Source: Glaciimonas immobilis (GTDB taxonomy: Bacteria; Pseudomonadota; Gammaproteobacteria; Burkholderiales; Burkholderiaceae_D). From it: 64,000 nt of DNA. Below, one piece after another: positions 35,492 through 45,047 of this stretch. Positions within the stretch are counted from its first letter, which is position 1; every line of letters begins with the position of its first letter. The position numbers and the translations under genes are program-made. The DNA is taken from NCBI RefSeq assembly GCF_011947285.1, contig NZ_JAAOZT010000009.1, positions 62,001 to 126,000 on the forward strand. Reading direction: 5' to 3'. The notes beneath the pieces were generated by a model, which did not search any database, was not told where the DNA came from, and was given only the letters and a program-made list of their open reading frames with translations.

Positions 35492-37129
35492 ATGGAAGTT
35501 GCAGGTAAGTATGATTACATCATCGTAGGCGCAGGCAGTGCCGGTTGTGTATTAGCTAATAGATTGACGCGTAATCCCAACATATCGGTGTTATTGATCG
35601 AGGCCGGTGCAAAGGACGATTACATATGGATCCATATTCCCGTGGGATATCTTTATTGCATCAACAATCCGCGAACAGACTGGTTATATAGAACCGAAGC
35701 GGATGCGGGATTAAATAATCGCAGTCTGATCTATCCCCGTGGCAAGGTATTAGGTGGATCGTCATCGATCAACGGCATGATTTACATGCGCGGACAGGCA
35801 CGCGATTATGAACAATGGGCGACGTTGACCGGAGATGACTGTTGGAAGTGGGAAAATGTTTTGCCAACCTTCAAGAAAAGTGAGGATCACTATAACGGTG
35901 CGAACGCTTTTCATGGTTCCGGTGGCGAATGGCGGGTAGAAAAGCAACGTCTGTCATGGGAAATCCTGGACGCCTTCCGTGAGGCTGCAGGGGAAACCGG
36001 TATCCCAAAAATTGATGACTTTAATCAGGGCGATAACGAAGGCGTGAGCTATTTTGATGTAAACCAAAAGCGCGGTATCCGCTGGAACGCATCCAAAGCA
36101 TTTTTACGCCAGGCCGCAACCAGAGCAAACCTTGAGATCATGACGGGCTGTCATGTCAAACGCCTGATTCTCAAATCTGGCGAAGAAGGCTTGCAATGTG
36201 CAGGAGTGGAATTTTTGGGTGGCGGCAAGGAATGGTCCGCGGAATCGACCAAAGAAGTCTTGTTATCTGCCGGTGCGGTCGGGTCCCCGCATATTTTGCA
36301 GTTTTCTGGCATCGGTCCAGCGTCATTGTTGCAACAAAACCAGATTCCTGTATTGCTTGATCTACCCGGAGTTGGCGAAAATTTGCAGGATCATTTGCAA
36401 ATCCGCATGGGGTTTAAGGTAACCGGCGTCAAAACGCTGAATATGATGGCAAATAATTGGGTCGGGAAAATGAAAATCGGTTTGGAGTATTTGCTCTCGC
36501 GTAGCGGTCCGATGTCAATGGCACCTTCTCAATTAGGTGCGTTCGCAAAGTCCGATCCAATGCAACCGACCGCCAATCTGGAGTACCACGTACAACCATT
36601 ATCGTTAGAAAAATTTGGCGATCCGTTGCATAATTTTCCCGCTTTCACAGCAAGTGTATGCAATTTGCGGCCAACTTCGCGCGGGTATATTCGGCTAGCT
36701 TCGGGCGATCCTATGATCGCCCCGAAGATCACCTTAAACTACTTGGCAACTGAAGCAGATCGTAAGGTCGCGGCAGCGTCGGTGGTGCTGACACGTAAAA
36801 TTGCCGCGGCGACAGCCTTGAAAAAATATGCGCCGCAGGAGTTCATGCCGGGCCCCTCATTTCAGACCGAAGAAGAGCTGATTTGTGCCGCGGGAAACGT
36901 CGGCACCACCATATTTCATCCGGTTGGAACCTGCAAGATGGGGAAATTAAGCGATGCGTTGGCAGTAGTAGATAGCAAGTTAAGAGTAATTGGTGTAAAA
37001 GGGCTGCGCGTTGTTGACGCCTCAATCATGCCGACAATTACTTCGGGCAATACTAATTCGCCCACAATTATGATTGCGGAGATGGCGGCGCAATTCATTT
37101 TAGACAGTGCGTCGGCCAAAACAAATTAA
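35492..37129 (+). CDS. GMC-family FAD alcohol/choline-type dehydrogenase
   Basis: This 545-residue flavoenzyme opens with the FAD motif YDYIIVGAGSAGCVLANRLT, then GGSSSINGMIYMRGQARDYE and the second GMC signature LLSAGAVGSPHILQFSGIGP. The C-terminus has HPVGTCKMG with the active-site His and GLRVVDASIMPTITSGNTNS. It is nearest to choline dehydrogenase and AlkJ-type alcohol dehydrogenases. The substrate is unknown. It lies 205 bases before the ABC importer genes, so it may oxidise the imported compound. The ribosome site AGGAGG lies eight bases before ATG. Confidence 0.9.
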   Translation: MEVAGKYDYIIVGAGSAGCVLANRLTRNPNISVLLIEAGAKDDYIWIHIPVGYLYCINNPRTDWLYRTEADAGLNNRSLIYPRGKVLGGSSSINGMIYMRGQARDYEQWATLTGDDCWKWENVLPTFKKSEDHYNGANAFHGSGGEWRVEKQRLSWEILDAFREAAGETGIPKIDDFNQGDNEGVSYFDVNQKRGIRWNASKAFLRQAATRANLEIMTGCHVKRLILKSGEEGLQCAGVEFLGGGKEWSAESTKEVLLSAGAVGSPHILQFSGIGPASLLQQNQIPVLLDLPGVGENLQDHLQIRMGFKVTGVKTLNMMANNWVGKMKIGLEYLLSRSGPMSMAPSQLGAFAKSDPMQPTANLEYHVQPLSLEKFGDPLHNFPAFTASVCNLRPTSRGYIRLASGDPMIAPKITLNYLATEADRKVAAASVVLTRKIAAATALKKYAPQEFMPGPSFQTEEELICAAGNVGTTIFHPVGTCKMGKLSDALAVVDSKLRVIGVKGLRVVDASIMPTITSGNTNSPTIMIAEMAAQFILDSASAKTN

Positions 37130-37334
37130 CGTAACAGCATAAGATATTTTATTGCAACATTGTCGCGGATTTAATTGCTTAAAAACGCAAGGGTTTGTGT
37201 ATAGTATTTATACTTATTGCTGAGCGCTGTCGAGGTCTGTAGTATTCGTAAAAATAATGATTTTATTGATATCATTCAAATAATAAAATTTATACCGATA
37301 AAAACCGGGGCAAAGCAAAATATAAGGAGGCAGG

Positions 37335-38105
37335 ATGAGCGACTTCATCTTAGAAACAAAAAGCCTGACGAAAGAATTCAAAGGTTTTACTGCGGTAAAC
37401 AACGTGAATTTGCAAGTGCAACGTGGCCATATTCATGCGTTAATTGGGCCAAACGGCGCGGGTAAAACGACCTGTTTCAATTTGCTAACTAAATTTCTGG
37501 TCCCCACATCCGGCCAGATTTTGTTCAATGAGCGCGATATTACTGCCTCTGCGCCCGCCCAGATTGCGCGCCAGGGGATCATTCGTTCGTTTCAGATTTC
37601 TGCGGTATTTCCCCATCTGACGGTGATGGAAAATGTACGCATCGGTTTGCAGCGTTCGCTTGGTACTTCTTTCCATTTCTGGAAAAGCGGCAGTACCTTG
37701 TCGCAGTTACGAGATCGTGCAATGGCTTTGTTGGCAGAGGTTGATCTGACCGAGTTTGCGGATACGTTGACGGTCGATCTTCCTTATGGCCGCAAGCGGG
37801 CGCTGGAAATTGCGACAACGTTGAGCATGAATCCAGAGTTGATGTTGTTGGACGAACCAACGCAGGGCATGGGACATGAGGACGTTGATCGTGTCACTGC
37901 GTTGATCAAAAAAGTTTCCGCCGGTAGAACCATCCTGATGGTTGAGCATAATATGAGCGTAGTTTCTGGCATCTGCGACAAGATCAGCGTGTTGCAACGC
38001 GGTGCGGTTTTGGCCGAAGGAAATTACAGGGACGTGTCAAATAACCCATTGGTGATGGAAGCCTATATGGGGACAGAAGCTGCCACACTTGAAGGAGCGC
38101 ATTGA
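37335..38105 (+). CDS. livG: Branched-chain-amino-acid-type ABC importer, ATPase (LivG-like)
   Basis: This 256-residue ATPase has Walker A IGPNGAGKTTCFNLL, the LivG-type insert FQISAVFPHLTVMENVRIGL, Walker B LMLLDEPTQGMG and H-loop MVEHNM. The signature segment reads LPYGRKRALEIATTL instead of LSGGQ, as is common in LivG. It is the first gene of a five-gene importer set and has AGGAGG upstream. The final stop overlaps the next start (TGATG). Confidence 0.9.
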   Translation: MSDFILETKSLTKEFKGFTAVNNVNLQVQRGHIHALIGPNGAGKTTCFNLLTKFLVPTSGQILFNERDITASAPAQIARQGIIRSFQISAVFPHLTVMENVRIGLQRSLGTSFHFWKSGSTLSQLRDRAMALLAEVDLTEFADTLTVDLPYGRKRALEIATTLSMNPELMLLDEPTQGMGHEDVDRVTALIKKVSAGRTILMVEHNMSVVSGICDKISVLQRGAVLAEGNYRDVSNNPLVMEAYMGTEAATLEGAH

Positions 38106-38869
38106 TGTCGTCGGTAATCTCTCAATCAAGTAACGAAAATATAGTCCGTAACGCCGGTGCTTTAACCCCGGCACTTGAAATTAGCAATCTGCAAGCCTGG
38201 TACGGCGAATCGCATATTTTACACAACGTTAATTTGTCCGTGAGCGCGGGTGAAGTGGTGACTTTATTAGGGCGCAACGGCGCAGGTCGTACTACCACCA
38301 TGCGCGCAATCATGGGATTGACCGGCACGCGCAAGGGATCTATAAAAATCGGTGGTATCGAAACCATTTCAATGCCCACGCATAAAATTGCGCACCTCGG
38401 TTTAGGTTATTGTCCTGAAGAACGCGGCATATTTTCATCGCTTTCAACGGAAGAAAATTTGCTGTTACCGCCCTCGGTGTCGAAAAAAGAAAAAGGCATG
38501 TCTATCGAAGAAATCTACGATATGTTTCCCAATCTTGCGGAGCGAAAAAATAGTCAGGGGACACGTTTGTCGGGCGGTGAACAACAAATGCTGGCAGTAG
38601 CGCGTATCTTGCGTACGGGCGCGAGGCTGTTACTACTTGACGAAATTTCGGAAGGACTGGCACCAGTGATCGTGCAGGCTTTGGCGCGTATGATTTTGGT
38701 ACTCAAGGAAAAGGGATATACCATCATCATGGTCGAGCAAAACTTTCGTTTTGCCGCACCGTTGGCGGACCGATTTTATGTCATGGAACACGGCCAGATT
38801 GTGGAGTCCTTCAAGGCCTCACAATTGCAAGAAAAAATGCCCGTACTGCATACGTTATTGGGTGTTTAA
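38105..38869 (+). CDS. livF: Branched-chain-amino-acid-type ABC importer, ATPase (LivF-like), with Arg in Walker A
   Basis: This 254-residue ATPase from ATG 38105 has the LivF layout: LEISNLQAWYGESHILHNVN, signature LSGGEQQMLAVARIL, Walker B LLLLDEISEGLAP and H-loop IIMVEQNF. Walker A reads GRNGAGRTT: codon 62 is CGT (Arg) where Lys is the rule (GxxGxGK). Arg at this place usually lowers ATP hydrolysis, though I recall Arg forms among some LivF relatives. The start overlaps the livG stop, implying coupling. Confidence 0.9.
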   Translation: MSSVISQSSNENIVRNAGALTPALEISNLQAWYGESHILHNVNLSVSAGEVVTLLGRNGAGRTTTMRAIMGLTGTRKGSIKIGGIETISMPTHKIAHLGLGYCPEERGIFSSLSTEENLLLPPSVSKKEKGMSIEEIYDMFPNLAERKNSQGTRLSGGEQQMLAVARILRTGARLLLLDEISEGLAPVIVQALARMILVLKEKGYTIIMVEQNFRFAAPLADRFYVMEHGQIVESFKASQLQEKMPVLHTLLGV

Positions 38870-39040
38870 AACGGCCAGCAGTCGTTAATAACCTCAACGT
38901 TAATTCATAAAATAAATCCCGTAATAAGCTGCAAATTGCTTTCTCAAACACATACAAAAATATAAGAAAAAGTCATTCTGATAAACATAAGAAATATAAA
39001 AAGCGTGGCAGCACACTTGGATCACGGATCAAAAGTAAAA

Positions 39041-40267
39041 ATGGAGAACAGATTGAATATTAAGTTCAAAGCAATGGTACTCGCCGTGTCCGGCACAATA
39101 GCATTCGGTTTAGCAGGTTCAGTTGCCGCGCAGATTTCCGGCGATACGATCAAGATTGGTTTTATCACCGATATGTCCAGCGTTTATTCTGATATCGACG
39201 GCCCTGGCGGCGCAGAAGCAATCAGAATGGCGATTGCCGATATGGGTGGCAATATTAAGGGAAAAAAAATTGAATTGATAGTGGCGGACCATCAAAATAA
39301 GGCAGACATCGCATCGAGTAAAGCGCGTGAATGGTTTGACCAGCAAGGGCTGGATGTATTAATCGGAGGCACCAATTCCGGCACCGCTTTGGCAATGGCA
39401 AAAATCGCCGCAGAAAAGAAAAAACCTTTCTTTGAAATCGGTGCGGGCAGTACGCGTTTGACTAACGAAGAATGCACGCCATATACGGTGCATTACGCGT
39501 ATGACACCTACGCGCTGGCAAATGGAACCGGTTCAGCGGTGGTTAAGCAGGGCGGTAAAAGCTGGTACTTTCTGACTGCTGATTATGCGTTCGGAAACTC
39601 GCTGGAAAAAGATACGACCGCGGTCGTAAAAGCTTCAGGCGGCACCGTTCTGGGAGCCGTTAAACACCCATTGAATGCATCTGATTTTTCTTCTTTCCTG
39701 TTGCAGGCTCAAGCCTCAAAAGCGCAAATCATCGGCTTGGCAAACGCAGGTGGCGATACTATTAACGCGGTAAAAGCAGCCAACGAATTTGGTATTACCA
39801 AGACCGCAAAGCTGGCTGGATTGTTAGTGTTTATTAACGACATCCACTCGTTGACGCTGAAGCAAACGCAAGGCATGTATTTGACAGATAGTTGGTATTG
39901 GGATCAAAGCGATGAGTCGCGCGCCTGGGCTAAACGGTATTTTTCAAAAATGAAAAAAGAGCCATCAAGTTTGCAAGCCGCAGATTATTCTGCAGCTACG
40001 CAATATCTGAATGCGGTCAAGACAATTGGCACCGACGATGGCGAAAAGGTGATGGCGCAATTGCGTAAGACTAAATTCAACGATATGTACACGAAGGGCG
40101 CTTACTTGCGCCCTGATGGTCGCGTCGTGCATGACATGACGTTATATCAGGTAAAAACACCGGCTGAGAGTAAGTATCCGTGGGATTACCTGAATAAAAT
40201 ACAGACTATTCCTGCAGAAAAAGCATTTATGTCGAAGGCCGATTCCAAATGTCCAACGTGGAAATAG
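39041..40267 (+). CDS. ABC importer substrate-binding protein (LivK-like)
   Basis: This 408-residue protein has a signal peptide (VLAVSGTIAFGLAGSVAAQ, cleavage near AAQ) and a type I periplasmic-binding fold. Typical segments are IKIGFITDMSSVYSDIDGPG, VLIGGTNSGTALAMAKIAAE, WYFLTADYAFGNSLEKDT and a C-terminal Cys-bearing SKCPTW. It differs from classical LivJ/LivK and resembles the broader amide/urea/aromatic-acid binding group, so the ligand is open. ATG at 39041 is preferred over 39005. Confidence 0.87.
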   Translation: MENRLNIKFKAMVLAVSGTIAFGLAGSVAAQISGDTIKIGFITDMSSVYSDIDGPGGAEAIRMAIADMGGNIKGKKIELIVADHQNKADIASSKAREWFDQQGLDVLIGGTNSGTALAMAKIAAEKKKPFFEIGAGSTRLTNEECTPYTVHYAYDTYALANGTGSAVVKQGGKSWYFLTADYAFGNSLEKDTTAVVKASGGTVLGAVKHPLNASDFSSFLLQAQASKAQIIGLANAGGDTINAVKAANEFGITKTAKLAGLLVFINDIHSLTLKQTQGMYLTDSWYWDQSDESRAWAKRYFSKMKKEPSSLQAADYSAATQYLNAVKTIGTDDGEKVMAQLRKTKFNDMYTKGAYLRPDGRVVHDMTLYQVKTPAESKYPWDYLNKIQTIPAEKAFMSKADSKCPTWK

Positions 40268-40332
40268 CGTTATTGGTGAGCAGTAGATTTTTACGCTAAC
40301 CCACAGAAAATAAATCACAACCGAGCCTCACT

Positions 40333-40369
40333 CACGGCGCACTCTTGCTAGATTTTGCTATGCGCCGTG
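40333..40369 (+). terminator. Hairpin between the binding-protein gene and livH
   Basis: CACGGCGCA and TGCGCCGTG form a nine-pair stem around 19 bases, followed by GTGCTTTTTAA. It may act as a partial terminator, giving more binding protein than permease. Confidence 0.55.
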
Positions 40370-40532
40370 GTGCTTTTTAATGATTCATCACCTGATACAT
40401 CTGATCCGGTTATTTCAGTCGGGCGTGGCATTACCTGCATCGTTGATCGCACTAACAATAAGCGATGAACTATGTAACGCGCGGCGTAAAAATTCGGACT
40501 ATGTTGATCGTGATATTTAAGAATACATTGCT

Positions 40533-41417
40533 ATGGAATTATTCGGCATTCCCCTGCAAGCCTTGATGAGCCAGTTGTTACTAGGGCTTGTGAATGGCTC
40601 GTTTTACGCCATGCTGTCGCTAGGCCTGGCGGTCATCTTTGGTCTGCTCAACGTAATTAATTTTGCGCATGGTGCGTTGTACATGATGGGCGCGTTTCTG
40701 GCCTGGATCGGACTGTCGTATTTCAATCTGAACTATTGGGTGATGCTCGGTCTGGCACCGCTTATCGTCGGTATATTTGCCGTCATTGTTGAAAAAACCA
40801 TGCTGCGCTGGCTATATAAACTTGATCACCTGTACGGACTGTTATTGACGTTCGGTATCACGCTGATGGTCGAAGGTATTTTTCGCTCGTTCTACGGTGT
40901 TTCCGGTCAGCCTTATTCTGTGCCCGAGTTGTTAGGCGGTGCGACAAATGTCGGCTTTATGATGTTGCCCAATTACCGTGCATGGGTCGTGCTGGCATCG
41001 CTGCTCGTGTGCTTTGCAACCTGGTTTGTGATCGAGAAAACCAAGCTTGGCGCCTATTTACGGGCCGGTACCGAAAACCCAAAACTGGTGGAAGCCTTCG
41101 GTATTAATGTGCCGCTAATGGTGACCCTCACCTACGGCTTTGGCGGTGCGTTGGCAGCGTTTGCGGGCGTGCTGGCAGCGCCGGTAATACAGGTCTCACC
41201 ACTAATGGGCTCCAATTTAATTATTGTCGTGTTCGCGGTGGTGGTCATAGGCGGCATGGGATCAATTATGGGTTCTATCGTTACGGGACTGGCATTGGGC
41301 GTGATCGAGGGATTGACGCGGGTTTTTTATCCTGAAGCTTCGGCTACCGTTGTCTTCATCGTCATGGCCATCGTATTGATGATTCGTCCCGCCGGTTTGT
41401 TCGGTAAAGAAAAATAG
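40533..41417 (+). CDS. livH: ABC importer permease (LivH-like)
   Basis: This 294-residue protein has about eight hydrophobic segments and LivH hallmarks: LLLGLVNGSFYAMLSLGLAV, IFGLLNVINFAHGALYMMGA and the late GGMGSIMGSIVTGLALGVIE. It forms the membrane channel with LivM. A 265-base gap with a hairpin separates it from the binding-protein gene. Confidence 0.92.
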   Translation: MELFGIPLQALMSQLLLGLVNGSFYAMLSLGLAVIFGLLNVINFAHGALYMMGAFLAWIGLSYFNLNYWVMLGLAPLIVGIFAVIVEKTMLRWLYKLDHLYGLLLTFGITLMVEGIFRSFYGVSGQPYSVPELLGGATNVGFMMLPNYRAWVVLASLLVCFATWFVIEKTKLGAYLRAGTENPKLVEAFGINVPLMVTLTYGFGGALAAFAGVLAAPVIQVSPLMGSNLIIVVFAVVVIGGMGSIMGSIVTGLALGVIEGLTRVFYPEASATVVFIVMAIVLMIRPAGLFGKEK

Positions 41418-41480
41418 AAAAGTGAGCCATCAAGTGCACTATTACAAACTAGAGACTAATCAAAAGCCGGGACGCTCAAC

Positions 41481-42455
41481 ATGAATAAAAAAATTGTTTA
41501 TGGTGTGATACTGATCGCCGCACTCGCTGCGCCATTCGGTATCTATCCTGTGTTTTTGATGAAGGTATTATGCTTTGCGTTGTTTGCATGTGCTTTCAAT
41601 TTACTGATCGGTTTTACTGGTTTGCTGTCGTTCGGTCACGCGGCGTTTTTTGGGGGTGCCGGTTACGTGGCCGGTTATGCGTTGGCTAAACTAGGCTTGC
41701 CCACCGAGCTCGGACTGATACTGGGCACATTGGCCGGAGCGTTGATTGGCCTGGTGATGGGAAGTCTGGCGATTCGGCGGCAGGGAATTTATTTTACGAT
41801 GATCACGCTGGCGCTCGCGCAGATGGCTTATTTTGTCTGTCTGCAAGCGCCATTTACGGGCGGAGAAGACGGCCTGCAAGGTGTACCGCGTGGAAAATTA
41901 TTAGGGATGATCAGTTTGGATAATGACCTGACTTTGTACTACGTGGTGCTGGCCATTGCAGTGCTTGGTTTTGCGTTGATTATTCGTACTATTAACTCGC
42001 CGTTTGGTCAGGTATTGAAGGCCATCAAAGAAAACGAGCCAAGGGCGATTTCGCTTGGATACGACGTGAATCGTTATAAGCTACTCGCGTTTGTATTATC
42101 TGCAGGACTGACCGGCCTGGCTGGCGCTACCAAAACCCTGGTGCTGGGCTTTGAGACGCTCACAGACGTGCATTGGACCATGTCGGGCCTTGTGATATTG
42201 ATGACGCTGGTTGGCGGCCTGGGAACGCTTACAGGCCCCATCGTCGGTGCTGTCATCATCATCGTGCTTGAGAATAAATTGGGCGACATAGGCAGCTGGT
42301 TAGCGACAGTCACACATATCGATTGGTTTAACGGGTTAGGCGAGTCAGTAACGATCGTCACTGGCTTTATATTTATTGTGTGCGTGCTGGCGTTTCGGCG
42401 CGGGATTGTTGGGGAGATTGGGGCGTTGTTTAAGCGGCGGGTGCAGGGTAGTTAG
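41481..42455 (+). CDS. livM: ABC importer permease (LivM-like)
   Basis: This 324-residue protein has about ten hydrophobic segments. LivM hallmarks are NLLIGFTGLLSFGHAAFFGG, RRQGIYFTMITLALAQMAYF, AIKENEPRAISLGYDVNRYK and LVGGLGTLTGPIVGAVIIIV. It pairs with LivH and completes a full importer. The operon ends here, convergent with the haem genes. Confidence 0.92.
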   Translation: MNKKIVYGVILIAALAAPFGIYPVFLMKVLCFALFACAFNLLIGFTGLLSFGHAAFFGGAGYVAGYALAKLGLPTELGLILGTLAGALIGLVMGSLAIRRQGIYFTMITLALAQMAYFVCLQAPFTGGEDGLQGVPRGKLLGMISLDNDLTLYYVVLAIAVLGFALIIRTINSPFGQVLKAIKENEPRAISLGYDVNRYKLLAFVLSAGLTGLAGATKTLVLGFETLTDVHWTMSGLVILMTLVGGLGTLTGPIVGAVIIIVLENKLGDIGSWLATVTHIDWFNGLGESVTIVTGFIFIVCVLAFRRGIVGEIGALFKRRVQGS

Positions 42456-42868
42456 GGCTTGTTGATATTTGAATGTCGTCATTTGAAAGGGTATTTTTAT
42501 TTCATTTGGCGTAACTGTCATAGCAAATAAAGCTTGCATGTGCAGTTCATTTAAAACGACCTCACATCAATTATAAAGGCTGTTGCTGTTGAATTTGATC
42601 TACCCCGTCATAGGTGATGCCGGTTATGACGGGTAGGTCAATCGCAACTTCAACTTCAACTTCAATAGCAGCAGCCCTTATGATTGATGTGAATATGGTT
42701 AAACGAACTTCACATAGAGATTTTTATATCGCACGCTCCACCCAAATGAAGTAAAGAATATCCTCCAGTTTGAAGCCCGCACTGAATAATTGTGCGGGCT
42801 TTTTCGTTTTAATAAATTCTTTGCAATCTCCGATATTTCGCGTCCGGTTAATCTACTCTATCCTGTTC
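42456..42868. other. Convergent intergenic region with hairpins
   Basis: Between livM and hmuV. A hairpin CTACCCCGTCATA/TATGACGGGTAG lies at 42600-42636 and CAACTT repeats follow it. No gene is supported. Confidence 0.4.
42774..42804 (+). terminator. Terminator between livM and hmuV
   Basis: AGCCCGCAC and GTGCGGGCT form a perfect nine-pair stem around TGAATAATT, followed by TTTT. Confidence 0.8.
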
Positions 42869-43732
42869 TCACGCATCGCATGCCATCGCATAGGGTGGTT
42901 TTCCAGCGTGTTTTATTACCTCAACCTCGATTCCCAGACAGGCTTTAAAGTTAGATGGCGTCATCGTTATGTAAGGGGCGTCTTGCGCAAGTAACGTGCC
43001 GTTAGCTAGCCATGCAAGTTGGTCAGCATAGCGGGCTGCGAGATTGGGATCGTGCATGATCGCGAGTACGCCGATGTTCCATTCGCTGGCTAGTCGCCGC
43101 AGGGTTGTAAGCATCAGGTGTTGATGGGCAAGATCTAATGCGGCGGTCGGTTCATCAAGTAATAAATAACGTGCAGGAGAGGGTGGAACATGCGATTGCG
43201 GTGCGGTGAGAGATTTTGCCGCTATTTGTGATGAGGACAAACGCTCCAGTTGTAATTGCGCGAGCACCCGTCCAAACTGTACCCGAGCCAATTCTCCGCC
43301 CGATAAGGTGGTGACATCGCGATCGGTTAAAGCTGTGGCGTCTGCTAGCGCAAGCGCTTCCATGGCTATTTTGCGATTTGTGATGCTGTCGCCGCCCCCA
43401 TGCGGATAGCGCCCGAACATGACTATTTCGCGTCCGGTAAATGGGAACGCAAACTGCACGCTTTGCGGCAGGACCGCGCGTGCCAAGGCCAGTTCTTTCG
43501 GGGACATGGCATTGACCGGCATAGCGTTAAGCATGATGGTGCCATCCATTCGCACAGCAGCATGATGGCGTGCCGTACTGATTTCTCCCGACAGTGCTTT
43601 AAGTAAGGTACTTTTGCCTGCGCCGTTGCGGCCTAATAGTGCGACGATTTTGCCGGGTGCAATCTGGATGGTCAGATCGCGCAATATTATTTGTTCGCCG
43701 CGACGTACGGAAAGATTAGTAGCAGTGAGCAT
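42869..43732 (-). CDS. hmuV: Haem ABC importer, ATPase HmuV
   Basis: This 287-residue ATPase has Walker A LLGRNGAGKSTLLKALSG, the Q-loop LPQSVQFAFPFTGREIVMFG with the RYPHG element typical of haem/siderophore ATPases, signature LSGGELARVQFGRVL and Walker B YLLLDEPTAALDL. An insert rich in Ser and Gln lies between signature and Walker B (about residues 160-185). It drives haem import with HmuU. It is the last gene of the minus-strand haem operon. Confidence 0.92.
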   Translation of the reverse strand: MLTATNLSVRRGEQIILRDLTIQIAPGKIVALLGRNGAGKSTLLKALSGEISTARHHAAVRMDGTIMLNAMPVNAMSPKELALARAVLPQSVQFAFPFTGREIVMFGRYPHGGGDSITNRKIAMEALALADATALTDRDVTTLSGGELARVQFGRVLAQLQLERLSSSQIAAKSLTAPQSHVPPSPARYLLLDEPTAALDLAHQHLMLTTLRRLASEWNIGVLAIMHDPNLAARYADQLAWLANGTLLAQDAPYITMTPSNFKACLGIEVEVIKHAGKPPYAMACDA

Positions 43733-43807
43733 GGTGGCGTTTCTTTAATTGATCCAGTGGTTGCACAGTATTTACACGTTGTTGCTATCAATGGTCGGAA
43801 GTAGCGG

Positions 43808-44899
43808 TCATAAACCAAGCTGGCCGCGTCTGCGCCACAATAGCGCCAGAAAGAATGGTCCACCTAACAGGGCGGTTAATATTCCCAGTGGCATTTCGGC
43901 AGGAGCGACAAGCGTGCGGGCGACCAGATCGGCGAGTAACGTCAGGATCGCACCGAACAAAATGGCACCTGGAAAAACCACTCGTTGATCCGGCCCGCAC
44001 ACCAGGCGGACGCAGTGCGGTGCGACCAGTCCGATAAAGCCGATGGTGCCGGTGCAGGCCACCAGTGCGCCGATACACAGCGCGCAGGCGATCAGCACGG
44101 TGCGCTTGATGGCAAGTACTGGAACACCTAAATGCTGGGCTTCTGTTTCTCCTAATAACATGACATTGAGTGCGGCAGAATGGCGCACGAGTACGCCGAT
44201 GCTGAGGATAACTGCCGGCGCTGCAACACTCAGTAAAGTCCATTGAGCACCGGCCAGACTACCGAGGTTCCAGAAGGTCAGCGTGCGTAACTGGTTATCG
44301 GTTGCGATGTAGGTTAATAAACCGATGCCTGCACCGGTGACAGCATTGATTGCAATGCCGGCTAACAGTAAAAGCGGCAACGCTAATCGGCCGCGACTAA
44401 CCGCGATTTTGTAGACCATCGTGGCGACAATTAATGCGCCGGCGAAAGCGGCCAGCATGGGAGCGTACATGCCGCTAAATTGCAATGCTGCGGGCCAGAA
44501 TGTGGTGCCCAAAACAATCGTTAGCGCCGCGCCAAGTGCAGCGCCACTGGATACGCCAATCAGGCCGGGATCGGCCAGAGGATTACGGAACAACGCTTGC
44601 ATCGCACTACCCGCCGCACCGAATCCGCAGCCAACCAGCATACCTAACACGACGCGCGGTAGTCGAATGTCCAGTAGCACTGCGCGTGCTTGCAGCTCGG
44701 TCGCGTTAAGCGTAGATCCGGGCCAGAGTAATCCCGGAATCTGCAGCGGGTCAATTCGATACGCTCCAACGGTTGCACACATGATGCTGGTGACGCACAG
44801 CAGGCCAATTAGTCCGTATAGAACCAGTTGTTGCCGCGATGCGCGTGTGGCCAATAGCTGTATGGCTGTGACCTCAGAGCAGGGAACAGAGGATGTCAT
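43808..44899 (-). CDS. hmuU: Haem ABC importer permease HmuU (FecCD family)
   Basis: This 363-residue permease has about ten membrane segments and FecCD motifs: LDIRLPRVVLGMLVGCGFGA, AGSAMQALFRNPLADPGLIG and GTIGFIGLVAPHCVRLVCGP. It forms the inner-membrane haem channel. It lies between hmuT (148 bases) and hmuV (75 bases) on the same strand. Confidence 0.93.
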   Translation of the reverse strand: MTSSVPCSEVTAIQLLATRASRQQLVLYGLIGLLCVTSIMCATVGAYRIDPLQIPGLLWPGSTLNATELQARAVLLDIRLPRVVLGMLVGCGFGAAGSAMQALFRNPLADPGLIGVSSGAALGAALTIVLGTTFWPAALQFSGMYAPMLAAFAGALIVATMVYKIAVSRGRLALPLLLLAGIAINAVTGAGIGLLTYIATDNQLRTLTFWNLGSLAGAQWTLLSVAAPAVILSIGVLVRHSAALNVMLLGETEAQHLGVPVLAIKRTVLIACALCIGALVACTGTIGFIGLVAPHCVRLVCGPDQRVVFPGAILFGAILTLLADLVARTLVAPAEMPLGILTALLGGPFFLALLWRRRGQLGL

Positions 44900-45047
44900 A
44901 AAAGGTCATACAAAAGAAGGCTAAAAAGAAGGCTGAAAAAAGAAAGTTGCATAAAGAGGACATATAAGGTGAATTCTGCAATCCGGAGCGACCGGCGCAC
45001 CTCACAATTTCATTAAAAAATAATGGCGCTTCTTTTAACACTGCAAC

